A program made the translations under genes and the position numbers. Shown in pieces: positions 21,345-29,179 of a stretch of 33,264 nt of DNA. A model generated the notes under the pieces. It did not search any database. It saw only the letters and a program-made list of their open reading frames with translations, and was not told the DNA's origin. The stretch lies in NCBI RefSeq assembly GCF_016429285.1, contig NZ_JAELUI010000056.1:1-33264 (forward strand), written 5' to 3'. Origin of the DNA: Ralstonia sp. ASV6 (GTDB lineage Bacteria > Pseudomonadota > Gammaproteobacteria > Burkholderiales > Burkholderiaceae). Each line of letters opens with the position of its first letter. The first letter of the stretch is position 1.

Positions 21345-22319
21345 TTACTGCTCATACCGCCCCAGCACGAGCTTGGCGAAGTGCTGCAGGTCCACATTGC
21401 CGCCCGAGAGAATCACGCCGACGCGTTTGCCGCGCACGTCCACCTTGCCGGTCAGTGCAGCAGCAGCGGCCAGACCGCCGGTGGGTTCGACCACCGCCTT
21501 CATGCGGCTGGCGAAGAACTGCATGGTGCTTACCAGTTCTGCGTCGCTCACGGTGACGATGTCGTCGACCAGCTCGCGGATCACTGCAAACGTGTAGTTG
21601 CCCAGATGCTGGGTCTGCGCACCGTCGGCCAGTGTCTTGGGCGTATCGATGTGGACGATTTCGCCCTTGCGGAAGCTCTGCTGGCCGTCGTTGCCGGCCT
21701 CGGGTTCCACGCCGATGATCCTGCACGCTGGGTTCAGCGCGCGCACCGCCGTGGCGGTGCCCGAAAGCAGCCCGCCACCGCCCAGCGGTGCGAGCACCAC
21801 GTCGAACGGGCCCGCCTCTTCGATCAGTTCCTTAGCGGCCGTGCCCTGCCCGGCCATCACATGCGGATGATCGTACGGCGGGATGAGCGTCAGGCCGTGT
21901 TCTTCCGCCAGCTTGCGGCCGATGGCTTCGCGGTCTTCGGTGTAGCGATCGAAGAACACCACCTCACCGCCGTAGCCACGCGTGGCTTCCACCTTCACGA
22001 CCGGTGCGTCCTTGGGCATGACGATCACGGCGCGCATGCCAAGCAGCCGTGCCGACAGCGCAATCGCCTGCGCATGGTTACCCGACGAGAACGTGATCAC
22101 GCCCGCTTTGCGCTGCTCCGGCGTGAACTGCGACAGCGCGTTGTACGCACCGCGAAACTTGAACGCGCCCATGCGCTGGAAGTTCTCGGCCTTGAAGAAC
22201 AGCTCGGCGCCGGTCGTGGCGTTGGCGGTGCTCGACGTCAGCACGGGCGTCTTGTGGGCAACGCCTTGCAGGCGGGCGTGGGCGGCAACAACGTCGTCGT
22301 AGGAAATGGGCAGACTCAT
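21345..22319 (-). CDS. PLP-dependent ammonia-lyase (serine racemase/threonine dehydratase-like)
   Basis: A 324-residue fold-type II PLP enzyme without a regulatory ACT domain. The Schiff-base Lys54 is in GAFKFRGAYN, the opposite-face Ser79 is in FSSGNHAQA, the phosphate loop is GGGGLLSG (180-187), and Ser305 in LSGGN contacts the pyridine. The metal site of serine racemase-like enzymes appears conserved: Glu205 in GVEP and Asp211 after it. Such enzymes deaminate serine, threonine or threo-3-hydroxyaspartate, or racemise serine. The gene is seven bases after a YheO-like regulator and precedes a RidA gene. Hydroxyaspartate ammonia-lyase is an attractive reading from homology to BhcB-like enzymes, but threonine/serine dehydratase is equally open. 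Confidence 0.9.
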   Translation of the reverse strand: MSLPISYDDVVAAHARLQGVAHKTPVLTSSTANATTGAELFFKAENFQRMGAFKFRGAYNALSQFTPEQRKAGVITFSSGNHAQAIALSARLLGMRAVIVMPKDAPVVKVEATRGYGGEVVFFDRYTEDREAIGRKLAEEHGLTLIPPYDHPHVMAGQGTAAKELIEEAGPFDVVLAPLGGGGLLSGTATAVRALNPACRIIGVEPEAGNDGQQSFRKGEIVHIDTPKTLADGAQTQHLGNYTFAVIRELVDDIVTVSDAELVSTMQFFASRMKAVVEPTGGLAAAAALTGKVDVRGKRVGVILSGGNVDLQHFAKLVLGRYEQ

Positions 22320-22326
22320 GGCGGGC

Positions 22327-22971
22327 TCAGGTTGGAGTGTTCTCGGGAAGGTAGGTGTAGACAGTGGAGCGCGCTACGCCCAGCGTTTGCGCAACCTCTG
22401 ACAGCGCGCGGCGCAGGTTCAGCAGGCCGCTGGCCTCCAACTCGCGCATGGCTTCGCGGCGCTGGTCCAGCGTCATGGTCATGGGCGTGGTGTTGCGTGC
22501 GGCGGCAAAGCGTTCGAGTGCGGCGCGCACGTCTTCCACGCGGCGGGAGGTGAGCGATTCGGGCACCGGCGGTACCGCCACGTCCACGCGCATCAACTGG
22601 GTAAGCCCCGCCGTCACGGCACCGAGCATCGACACATCCATGTTCAGACAGATGGCGGCCACGTAATCACCGCGACTGTTCTTCAAGCCGATGGATGTGC
22701 TCTTGGCCGGCCGCCCGTCGGGAAACCGGTTGGCGTAGTTCTCAATGACTTCGGGAAAGTCCGGGTCGGCCATGCGCGCCAGACCCAGTTCGGTCACGGC
22801 ATCGCCCACCTGGCGGCCCGAGAGGTTGTTGGCGATGGCGACAACGGAATGATCAGGGTCGGTCAGGTCATGCAACACGACCTCCACCAGTGGCGCCAGG
22901 GTCTTGCCCAGCGCCTCGACGATCTTGCGGCCTTCGCGCAGCAGAAGGTGGTTTTCTTCAGCGAGTGTCAT
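22327..22971 (-). CDS. YheO/DauR-like PAS and helix-turn-helix regulator
   Basis: A 214-residue regulator. Residues about 10-125 match the YheO-like PAS domain (LVEVVLHDLTDPDHSVVAIANN, then STSIGLKNSRGDYVAAICLNMD). Residues about 165-210 form the C-terminal helix-turn-helix (REAMRELEASGLLNLRRALSEVAQTLGVARSTVYTYL). DauR, a known member in Pseudomonas, controls D-arginine use; others are untested. It is the first gene of a minus-strand operon with the PLP ammonia-lyase seven bases later and RidA beyond. A 35-base palindrome ends four bases upstream of its start codon and is probably its operator. Confidence 0.9.
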   Translation of the reverse strand: MTLAEENHLLLREGRKIVEALGKTLAPLVEVVLHDLTDPDHSVVAIANNLSGRQVGDAVTELGLARMADPDFPEVIENYANRFPDGRPAKSTSIGLKNSRGDYVAAICLNMDVSMLGAVTAGLTQLMRVDVAVPPVPESLTSRRVEDVRAALERFAAARNTTPMTMTLDQRREAMRELEASGLLNLRRALSEVAQTLGVARSTVYTYLPENTPT

Positions 22972-22974
22972 GGC

Positions 22975-23009
22975 ATTGACGATACGTCAGTTACTGACAT
23001 TTCGTCAAT
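22975..23009. promoter_or_regulatory. 35-base palindrome upstream of the YheO-like gene
   Basis: The sequence is symmetric about T22992. Outer arms ATTGACGA (22975-22982) and TCGTCAAT (23002-23009) and inner arms GTCAGT (22986-22991) and ACTGAC (22993-22998) pair exactly; 15 of 17 base pairs match overall. It ends three bases before the ATG at 22971-22969 of the regulator gene, so a bound protein would block transcription or translation start of the operon. Confidence 0.7.
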
Positions 23010-23035
23010 ATCATGTGGCCTACTCAAAACTCTGC

Positions 23036-23962
23036 TTACTGGGCGGGCGCGTTGATGAAGCGCACCAGCGCCGTCATGGTCGGCTCAGGCGCTTCTTCCA
23101 TCAACCAGTGGCCAGAGCCCTTGACGGTGACGCCGTTCACGTTCGTGGCCACCAGCTTGGCCTGCTCGATCAGGAAAGCGCCGGAAGCCTTCTCACCCGC
23201 CAGCACGAGCATCGGCATCTTGAGCGGCGTCTTGGCAAAGCCGGCAAAGTCCTCCGCATCCTGCGGGAAGGTGTGGAAATACTCGAACCCCGCAGCCATG
23301 CGGCCCGGTTGGCCGTAAGTGCGCGCATAGAACTGACGATCGGCCTCGGGCACCGAGTGCGTCGGATCGGCGGCAAAGTCGTTCCAGAAGTGCTCGAAGT
23401 AGATGCGCTCACGGCCCTGCACCAGCTTGAGCGGCGTGTCGCCATAGAAATGGAAGTGCCACAGGTCGCGCAGCAGCCAGACCTTCTGCCAATCCCCCAC
23501 GCCCGGCAGGAAGGCATCCATGAGGGTGATGCTTTCCACCTCATCGGGGTACTGCGCGGCGTAGGCGTACGCCACCATCAGGCCGATGTCGTGGCCGACC
23601 AGCTTGACCTTGTGGTAGCCCATGGCCTGCACCATGGTGTGGATGTCCTGCGCGAGCGTCTTCTTGTCAAAGCCCGAGGCGGGAATCGACGACGTGCCGG
23701 CACCCGGCAGGTCTGGCGCCAGCACCACGCGGCGATCGGCCAGGCGTGGGATCAACGGCAACCACATATGACTGGTCTCGGCATAGCCGTGCAGCAGCAC
23801 GACGGGGGTTTCGGGGCCATTGCCGGCTTGCAGCGTGTGGATCTGCAGGCCGGCGGCATCGACGATGCGGTCTTGCACAGCGGGGGCGGCCTGCGCCTGC
23901 AGTGCGGCCAGACCGATCAGCGCGGCGCCCAGGTGGCGCGCCAGGGTAGGAAGAATCTTCAT
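23036..23962 (-). CDS. Exported alpha/beta hydrolase with Asp nucleophile
   Basis: A 308-residue protein with a signal peptide at about 1-26 (ending LQAQAA). The hydrolase core has LLHGYAETSHMW (57-68), the elbow VGHDIG (122-127) with Asp125 as nucleophile, and His285 in GSGHWLMEE. Asp in the elbow and the Trp-rich cap (DLWHFHFYGD, HFWNDF) fit the epoxide hydrolase/haloacetate dehalogenase branch. The ATG at 23962 is preferred over an upstream start because GGAGA precedes it and the signal peptide begins there. It follows an SDR gene after 62 bases on the same strand, with a LysR gene divergent beyond. Substrate unknown. Confidence 0.9.
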   Translation of the reverse strand: MKILPTLARHLGAALIGLAALQAQAAPAVQDRIVDAAGLQIHTLQAGNGPETPVVLLHGYAETSHMWLPLIPRLADRRVVLAPDLPGAGTSSIPASGFDKKTLAQDIHTMVQAMGYHKVKLVGHDIGLMVAYAYAAQYPDEVESITLMDAFLPGVGDWQKVWLLRDLWHFHFYGDTPLKLVQGRERIYFEHFWNDFAADPTHSVPEADRQFYARTYGQPGRMAAGFEYFHTFPQDAEDFAGFAKTPLKMPMLVLAGEKASGAFLIEQAKLVATNVNGVTVKGSGHWLMEEAPEPTMTALVRFINAPAQ

Positions 23963-24024
23963 GATGGTCTCCAGCGCGAGCCGCATACAGCGTGCGTGCG
24001 GCCCGCAGGAACAAGGGGATGGGC

Positions 24025-24774
24025 TTAGAGCTGGCTCATGCCGCCGTCGGCAATGATTTCCGTGCCGACGATGAAGGCCGATTCCGGCGCCGACAGGTGC
24101 AGCACCGTGGCGGCAATCTCTGCGGGCTGACCAAAGCGGCCCAGCGGAATCTGGCTCTGGATCTGCGCGGCCGTGGCAGCCAGCGCATCGGCAGGCAGGC
24201 CGAGCTTGCCGTAGATGGGCGTGCTGACCGGGCCGGGGCTGACCACGTTGACGCGGATGCCCGAACTGAGCAGTTCACCCGACAGCGTCTTGGCCAGCGA
24301 GATCAACGCCGCCTTGCTCGCCGCATACACCGACGAATTCGGCATGCCGATGCGTGCGTTGATGGAGCCATTCAACACGATCGAGGTGCCCGGGTTCAGG
24401 ATGGGCAGCAACGCCTGAATCTGGAAGAACGCACCCTTGACGTTGGCGTTGAAGGTGGCGTCCCACATGGCCTCCTCCACGTCCGCCACGGCTGCAAACT
24501 TGGCCATGCCTGCGTTGATGAAGACGGCGTCCAGACGCACGCCGGCTTCCTGCAACTGGCGTGTCAGGTCGCGTGCAGCAGCCACGGTGCCGGTTTCGTT
24601 GCGGATGGCAATCGCATTGCTGCCAAGCGTGGCGCGCGCCGTCTCCAGCGCTGCTGCATCACGCCCGGTGATGACCACGTGCGCGCCTTCCTGCGCAAAT
24701 GCCTGGGCGGCTGCCAGGCCAATACCGCTGTTGCCGCCAGTGACCAGAACGGTCTTGCCTTCGAAGCGATTCAT
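24025..24774 (-). CDS. SDR-family oxidoreductase
   Basis: A 249-residue classical short-chain dehydrogenase. Cofactor loop TGGNSGIG (12-19), NAG (87-89), and the catalytic Ser137 (NGSINA), Tyr150 and Lys154 (YAASK) are all present, with the C-terminal IIADGGMSQL. The ATG at 24774 is fixed by GGAGGACATC just upstream; the frame runs far upstream but over the divergent LysR gene. TGRD after the second strand suggests NADP preference. It forms a unit with the exported hydrolase gene downstream and is probably controlled by the LysR gene divergent from it. Substrate unknown. Confidence 0.93.
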   Translation of the reverse strand: MNRFEGKTVLVTGGNSGIGLAAAQAFAQEGAHVVITGRDAAALETARATLGSNAIAIRNETGTVAAARDLTRQLQEAGVRLDAVFINAGMAKFAAVADVEEAMWDATFNANVKGAFFQIQALLPILNPGTSIVLNGSINARIGMPNSSVYAASKAALISLAKTLSGELLSSGIRVNVVSPGPVSTPIYGKLGLPADALAATAAQIQSQIPLGRFGQPAEIAATVLHLSAPESAFIVGTEIIADGGMSQL

Positions 24775-24794
24775 GATGTCCTCCAGTAGGAAAG

Positions 24795-24873
24795 TTGAAC
24801 TTGAACAATCGCGTGACTGCAGTGTGGACGGGGGCAAGCGGTTTGCCATACGATCCGGACAATGAACATGTTC
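24795..24873. promoter_or_regulatory. Repeated GAAC motifs between SDR gene and LysR gene
   Basis: Two TTGAAC hexamers stand in tandem at 24795-24806, and a perfect palindrome GAACATGTTC lies at 24864-24873, immediately before the LysR ribosome site GAAGGA. The shared GAAC core on both sides of a divergent promoter region suggests binding by the LysR protein; this is inference. Confidence 0.4.
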
Positions 24874-24886
24874 GAAGGAATTGCAC

Positions 24887-25813
24887 ATGTTGACGGACGA
24901 AGAATTGGCTTTGCTGGAGGCCATCCGCCAGACGGGCAGCCTGTCGCGCGCGGCGGCGCAACTGGGCAAGGCGCCCTCCACCGTGTCGTATGCAGCGCGG
25001 CAGTTGGAGCAGCGTTTCGACGCCCTGCTCTTTGATCGGCGCCGCTACCGGCTGCAGCTCACGCGCGCCGGGCTACTTCTGACCGAAGAGGCCGCGCGGC
25101 TGGCGCAGGATGTGTCGCGTGTGACGCAGCGCGTGCGGCAGGTGGCCAACGGCTGGGAAGACCGGCTATGGATCGTGACCGACGAGTTGCTGGAGTTCGA
25201 GTCGCTCATGCCCGTCATGCACGCGTTTGACGCATTGCAATCAGGCGTGGCGCTGCGCGTTACGCATGAGGTGTTGGCGGGCACGTGGGAAGCGCTGCGC
25301 GACGGCCGCGCCGACTTGGTCATCGGGGCAACCAACGAGCCGCCGGCCATCCCCAACTTGGGGTGGTTTGAACTGGGCGTGGTGGAGTGGGTGTTTGCCG
25401 TGTCACCGCGCCATCCGCTGGCGGCCATCCAGGCGCCACTCACGCGCGAGGAAATCGCCCGGCACCGCGGCGTAGTGGTGGCTGATTCCTCGCGCCAGAT
25501 GGCCGGCCGCGCCTATGGCACCGTCGGCGGGCAAACCACGCTGGCCGTGCCGAGCATGCACGCCAAGACGCTCGCGCAGCGTGACGGCCTAGGCGTTGGC
25601 TGGCTGCCGAAACATCGGGTGACGTCGCTCCTTGCACGCGGCGAGCTGGTGGAAAAACGCACCACCGACCCGCGCGAGCCCAACCTGCTCTACGTCGGCT
25701 GGCGCAGCGGCGATGGACTTGACGAAGGCAGAGCGCTCCAATGGTGGCTGGAGCAACTGCGTCAACCACGCCTGGCCAAGCGTCTCGTGCAAGGCATCGA
25801 CGCCTTCGCCTGA
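24887..25813 (+). CDS. LysR-type regulator divergent from the SDR-hydrolase unit
   Basis: A 308-residue LysR protein. The helix-turn-helix is in QTGSLSRAAAQLGKAPSTVSYAARQLEQRF (about residues 15-44), followed by LLFDRRRYRLQLTRAG and an effector domain from about residue 90. The ATG at 24887 is favoured over a TTG two codons earlier because GAAGGA (24874-24879) is seven bases before it. The divergent SDR gene starts 112 bases away and is the probable target. The inducer is unknown. Confidence 0.92.
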   Translation: MLTDEELALLEAIRQTGSLSRAAAQLGKAPSTVSYAARQLEQRFDALLFDRRRYRLQLTRAGLLLTEEAARLAQDVSRVTQRVRQVANGWEDRLWIVTDELLEFESLMPVMHAFDALQSGVALRVTHEVLAGTWEALRDGRADLVIGATNEPPAIPNLGWFELGVVEWVFAVSPRHPLAAIQAPLTREEIARHRGVVVADSSRQMAGRAYGTVGGQTTLAVPSMHAKTLAQRDGLGVGWLPKHRVTSLLARGELVEKRTTDPREPNLLYVGWRSGDGLDEGRALQWWLEQLRQPRLAKRLVQGIDAFA

Positions 25814-26027
25814 AGATTCGCCCTGCCGGGTGATCTCGCCTATGCTGGGATGGCGCTGGCGCCGCATCGCACAAAACCGGCGCATCATCCACAGGCCGCC
25901 AACTGTTGCGGAATGATCAACACCGGGGCATTTGCCCTCAGACAAACCCTCGGTTTGGTCAACGCAAGCATTCCCCCGGCGTTAATCGGTCACGCACGTA
26001 TCTCCGTGCCTCGTTGAGGGTCTCGTT

Positions 26028-26534
26028 ATGAAACTGTCTGCGTTGATGTTTTCGATGGGCGCGCTGGTAATGGGCTCGGCGTTTGCGCAAGGCACCGCCG
26101 CGCCGGCCACGGCACCGGCCGCAGCACCTGCCGCTGTCCACGCGGTTTGCAAGGACGGCACACCGTATTCCGGTGCAACGCTCAAGGGGGCCTGCCATGG
26201 CCACGGCGGCGTAGACAAGAAGGCCAGCGCTGCCGGCGCCTCCGCCCCTGCAGCACCGATGGCCGCAGCGCCCGCCGCAGCCGCCCCGGCCATGCCTGCA
26301 GCTCCGGCCGCCCCCGCCGCAGCCACCGCACCCGCCGCCAAGCCAGCGGCAGCAGCAGGCGCTGTCGCCCCCGGCGGCGGCCCCGACAAAGTTTGGGCCA
26401 ACACCACCACCAAGGTCTACCACTGCCCGGGCGACCGCTACTACGGCAAGACCAAGCAAGGCTCGTACATGACGGAGGCTGATGCCAAGGCCCAAGGCAT
26501 GCACCCGAGCCACAACAAGGCCTGTACCAAGTAA
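26028..26534 (+). CDS. Exported DUF3761 protein with Ala/Pro linker and C-terminal domain
   Basis: A 168-residue protein. Residues 1-20 form a signal peptide (ending SAFA). A short DUF3761-type motif follows at about 39-63 ([25 protein letters not shown]), with two Cys. A 55-residue Ala/Pro-rich linker leads to a compact C-terminal part ([25 protein letters not shown] pattern and NKACTK at the end), again with two Cys, which probably form a disulfide. It is likely periplasmic or cell-surface. A weak GAGGG precedes the ATG. The 214 bases upstream hold no gene. A strong terminator follows. Confidence 0.82.
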   Translation: MKLSALMFSMGALVMGSAFAQGTAAPATAPAAAPAAVHAVCKDGTPYSGATLKGACHGHGGVDKKASAAGASAPAAPMAAAPAAAAPAMPAAPAAPAAATAPAAKPAAAAGAVAPGGGPDKVWANTTTKVYHCPGDRYYGKTKQGSYMTEADAKAQGMHPSHNKACTK

Positions 26535-26575
26535 GCCGAATCCGTCGCGCTCGGAACGTCTAGAGCGCGCCCTGC

Positions 26576-26613
26576 ACGCCGCGGCCCACCTGGGTCGCGG
26601 CGTACTCCTTTTC
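26576..26613 (+). terminator. Strong terminator after the DUF3761 gene
   Basis: ACGCCGCG-G-CCCA (26576-26588) pairs with TGGG-T-CGCGGCGT (26591-26603), a 13-pair stem including one G-T pair and a minimal loop. It is followed by ACTCCTTTTCT. It isolates the DUF3761 gene from the SulP gene 20 bases further on. Confidence 0.75.
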
Positions 26614-26632
26614 TGCCTCACCGTTGCACCGC

Positions 26633-28345
26633 ATGCCCCCCCGCTACGAACATCCTTCCACCGCCCTCCAGCGCCCCGACCACTACGCGCCGTTGAGCGC
26701 GCCGCCACTGCCTGCGCAGCAACGCGTGCTGCGTGACGTGATTGCGGGGTTCTCGATCGCCGGCCTGCTGCTGCCCGAAGCCGTTGCGTATGCAGGGATT
26801 GCCAGCCTGCCGCCACAGGCCGGGTTGATCGCACTGCTCTCGGGGCTGGTGGTGTATGCGCTGGTCGGATCGAGCCGCTTTGCGATTGTGTCGGCCACAT
26901 CGTCGTCAGCAGCCGTGCTGTTTGCGACGGTGCTGTCAGAACCTGGGAACGCGGGCACGGCGCTCACGCTGGCGTCGGCGCTCATCGTTGCCACAGGCTT
27001 GCTGTTCATCCTCGCAGGCGTGGGGCGGCTGGGCGGCATGTCGGATTTCATCGCGCGGCCCGTGCTGCGCGGCTTCACCTTTGGGCTGGCGCTGACGATT
27101 GCCATCAAGCAGTTGCCGAAAATCCTCGACGTGGCGGTACACCACAGCGACACGCCGCGCATTGCGCTCGACCTGCTCAGCAGCGCAGCCAGCGCCAACC
27201 CTTACAGCACGACACTGGGTGCCGTGGCGCTTGCGTTGCTGTTTGGCCTCGGGCGCTGGGGGGGCCGCATTCCGGCCACGCTCGTCGTCATCGTACTGGC
27301 CATTGCGGCGGGCTACTGGCTCGACTGGCATGCGTATGGCATTGCCGTGGTCGGCCACATCGACTTGCAGAACATCACCTTCGGCGTGCCGGATCTTGGC
27401 CGTGCGGAGTGGATGCAAAGCTTCGAACTCGGCTTCGCGCTCATGCTCATCCTCTATGCCGAGTCGTATGGCTCCATCCGCAACTTCGCGCTCAAGCACG
27501 GCGATGGCATCTCCGCCAACCGAGACCTCGTCGCGCTGGGTTGCGCCAACCTGCTCTCTGGCCTGCTGCACGGCATGCCGGTAGGTGCCGGGTATTCGGC
27601 GACCTCCGCCAACGAGGCCGCGGGTGCGCAATCACGCCTGGCCGGGCTTTGCGCGGCAGCCGTGGTGGCGCTGATCGTCTGGCTGTTCCTGCCGCAACTG
27701 GCGCGCATTCCCGAGCCGGTACTGGCGGCCATCGTGATCTTTGCGGTCAGCCATTCGCTGCACCCGAGCGTGTTCAAACCGTACTGGTCGTGGCACCGGG
27801 ATCGGCTTGTGGTGATTGCCGCCCTGCTTGCCGTGCTGGTGCTGGGCGTGCTGCACGGGCTGCTGGCCGCGATTGGCGTCAGCCTGCTGCTGACGCTGCG
27901 CAAGCTCTCCGAGCCGACCGTCAGCCTGCTCGGCCGTCTGCGCGACAGCCATGACTTTGTTGACGTGTCCTTGCACCCCGATGCCAAGCCGCTGCCTGGC
28001 GTGCTGATAGTGCGGCCAGAAGTGCCGCTGTTCTTCGCCAACACGGAGCGCGTATTGGGCAAGGTGCGCACGCTGATGCAGGCACCGCAGCAACCGCCAC
28101 TGCGCGCAGTCATGCTGAGCCTGGAGGAAACACCCGACGTGGACGGCTCCGCCATTGAGGCGCTGCGCATCTTTGCTGCGGAATGTATGGCGCGCGGTTT
28201 GCAGTTGATGTTCGTGCGGCTCAAGCCGCGTGCACTGACGGTACTGCAACGTGCCACGGATGACACGCTGCGGCCCGAGATGCTGCACGAGCTGAGTGTG
28301 GATGAGTGTGTGCAGTCGTTGACGGAAGACGGCGCCGGCCGCTGA
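26633..28345 (+). CDS. SulP-family anion transporter with STAS domain
   Basis: A 570-residue inner-membrane transporter. The transmembrane region (about 30-410) begins with LRDVIAGFSIAGLLLPEAVAYAGIASLPPQAGL, the conserved SulP entry signature, and includes GSSRFAIVSATSSSAAVLF and FTFGLALTIAIKQLP. A cytoplasmic STAS domain occupies about 435-555 (LPGVLIVRPEVPLFFANTERV, then LSLEETPDVDGSAIEALRIFA). SulP proteins carry sulfate, bicarbonate, C4-dicarboxylates or related anions. No carbonic anhydrase is fused or adjacent, so the substrate stays open. The ATG at 26633 is used; it has no strong ribosome site. It ends eight bases before the convergent GRDP-like gene. Confidence 0.93.
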   Translation: MPPRYEHPSTALQRPDHYAPLSAPPLPAQQRVLRDVIAGFSIAGLLLPEAVAYAGIASLPPQAGLIALLSGLVVYALVGSSRFAIVSATSSSAAVLFATVLSEPGNAGTALTLASALIVATGLLFILAGVGRLGGMSDFIARPVLRGFTFGLALTIAIKQLPKILDVAVHHSDTPRIALDLLSSAASANPYSTTLGAVALALLFGLGRWGGRIPATLVVIVLAIAAGYWLDWHAYGIAVVGHIDLQNITFGVPDLGRAEWMQSFELGFALMLILYAESYGSIRNFALKHGDGISANRDLVALGCANLLSGLLHGMPVGAGYSATSANEAAGAQSRLAGLCAAAVVALIVWLFLPQLARIPEPVLAAIVIFAVSHSLHPSVFKPYWSWHRDRLVVIAALLAVLVLGVLHGLLAAIGVSLLLTLRKLSEPTVSLLGRLRDSHDFVDVSLHPDAKPLPGVLIVRPEVPLFFANTERVLGKVRTLMQAPQQPPLRAVMLSLEETPDVDGSAIEALRIFAAECMARGLQLMFVRLKPRALTVLQRATDDTLRPEMLHELSVDECVQSLTEDGAGR

Positions 28346-28353
28346 CGGCGGAC

Positions 28354-29127
28354 TCAGTCGCCACCGCCACCGCCGTCGCCTCCACAACCACCACCGTCGC
28401 CGCCGCAACCGCTGCCATCACCACCACTGCCGGCGCAACCACTGCTCGCGCCACAGCCACTGTCGCGCTTTCTGCCAAAGCCCTCGATGGTGCCGTCAAT
28501 GCGGCGACTGGCAAAATCAGCGCCGCATTGCATGACCTCTCCACCGGGCAGGATGGCGGCGCAATCCGGCACGTAGTGAAAGCCATTGGGAATGGCAAGT
28601 TGGTGGTCGATGGCAAACAGCAGCGGCAGCCGATCGGGATTGCGCGGGTTGATCGACTCCTCCCGGCAAGCCCACCACCATGTGCGGCGCAGCCCGACGT
28701 TGGAACGCTTGCGCAACGGCGAGAGTGCGGCAGAGGGCAAGTGGTGCAGAAACTTGCCGAATGCACGTCGGCAGAAATCGCGGTATTCGCGTGTGTAGAG
28801 AATGAACTCGTGCCACAGGTCATCGACCACGCGCGAGGGCATCGACACGTAGTCGCAATCACTGCGCAGGTGGACAAGGAAGAACTGTCGCAACCCGCGC
28901 ACGACCTGCTCGCGCTGGGCCGGGGTCAGATCGGGATGCTTCTCGGCAAAGCGCTCCAGCAGGCCCGGCGGCCAGCGGTAGTTCTGGATGAACGCTTCAC
29001 GACGTTCGCTCTTGAAGCGCCCTCGCACTGAAAATGCAGCCAGCGTGGCAACCAGGCCAACCACGATGACCCCGGTTTGGAGTGCTGCCATCCGACCCCC
29101 CCGAATCGCGCTAATAGGCGCGGTCAT
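28354..29127 (-). CDS. GRDP-like membrane-anchored protein with Cys/Gly-rich tail
   Basis: A 257-residue protein when begun at the ATG at 29127; another in-frame ATG at 29091 is equally possible. One membrane helix lies near the N-terminus (ALQTGVIVVGLVATLAAFSV). The next 130 residues carry the motif VVDDLWHEFILYTREYRDFC and FGKFLHHLP, which match the glycine-rich domain-containing-like family (PF07173, formerly DUF1399). The last 35 or so residues are low-complexity Gly, Cys, Asp and Ser (for example GCGGDGGGCGGDGGGGGD). Similar tails occur on several bacterial membrane proteins of unknown function. It follows the NmrA-like gene on the same strand by 52 bases. The role is unknown. Confidence 0.75.
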   Translation of the reverse strand: MTAPISAIRGGRMAALQTGVIVVGLVATLAAFSVRGRFKSERREAFIQNYRWPPGLLERFAEKHPDLTPAQREQVVRGLRQFFLVHLRSDCDYVSMPSRVVDDLWHEFILYTREYRDFCRRAFGKFLHHLPSAALSPLRKRSNVGLRRTWWWACREESINPRNPDRLPLLFAIDHQLAIPNGFHYVPDCAAILPGGEVMQCGADFASRRIDGTIEGFGRKRDSGCGASSGCAGSGGDGSGCGGDGGGCGGDGGGGGD

Positions 29128-29179
29128 TATGCCGCGCCGCCTGGCAGTCGAAGTGATGTGCTGGTAATACTCGACCGCG

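Noticed and set aside
21276-22553. A 425-codon forward open frame opposite the PLP ammonia-lyase
   Set aside because: It is the mirror of a gene with complete active-site motifs; its translation is His/Arg-rich without any recognisable domain.
22904-24028. A 374-codon forward open frame opposite the YheO-like and hydrolase genes
   Set aside because: It is antisense to two well-supported genes with clear motifs and has no family similarity; long antisense frames are expected at this GC content.
25943-25957. Small hairpin CAAACC-CTC-GGTTTG downstream of the LysR gene
   Set aside because: The stem is six pairs without a T tract and lies 130 bases after the stop codon; evidence for a terminator is too weak.
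26080-26390. GCC-rich repeats considered as a tandem-repeat or CRISPR-like element
   Set aside because: They are codons of the Ala/Pro linker in the DUF3761 protein; no repeat-spacer structure exists.
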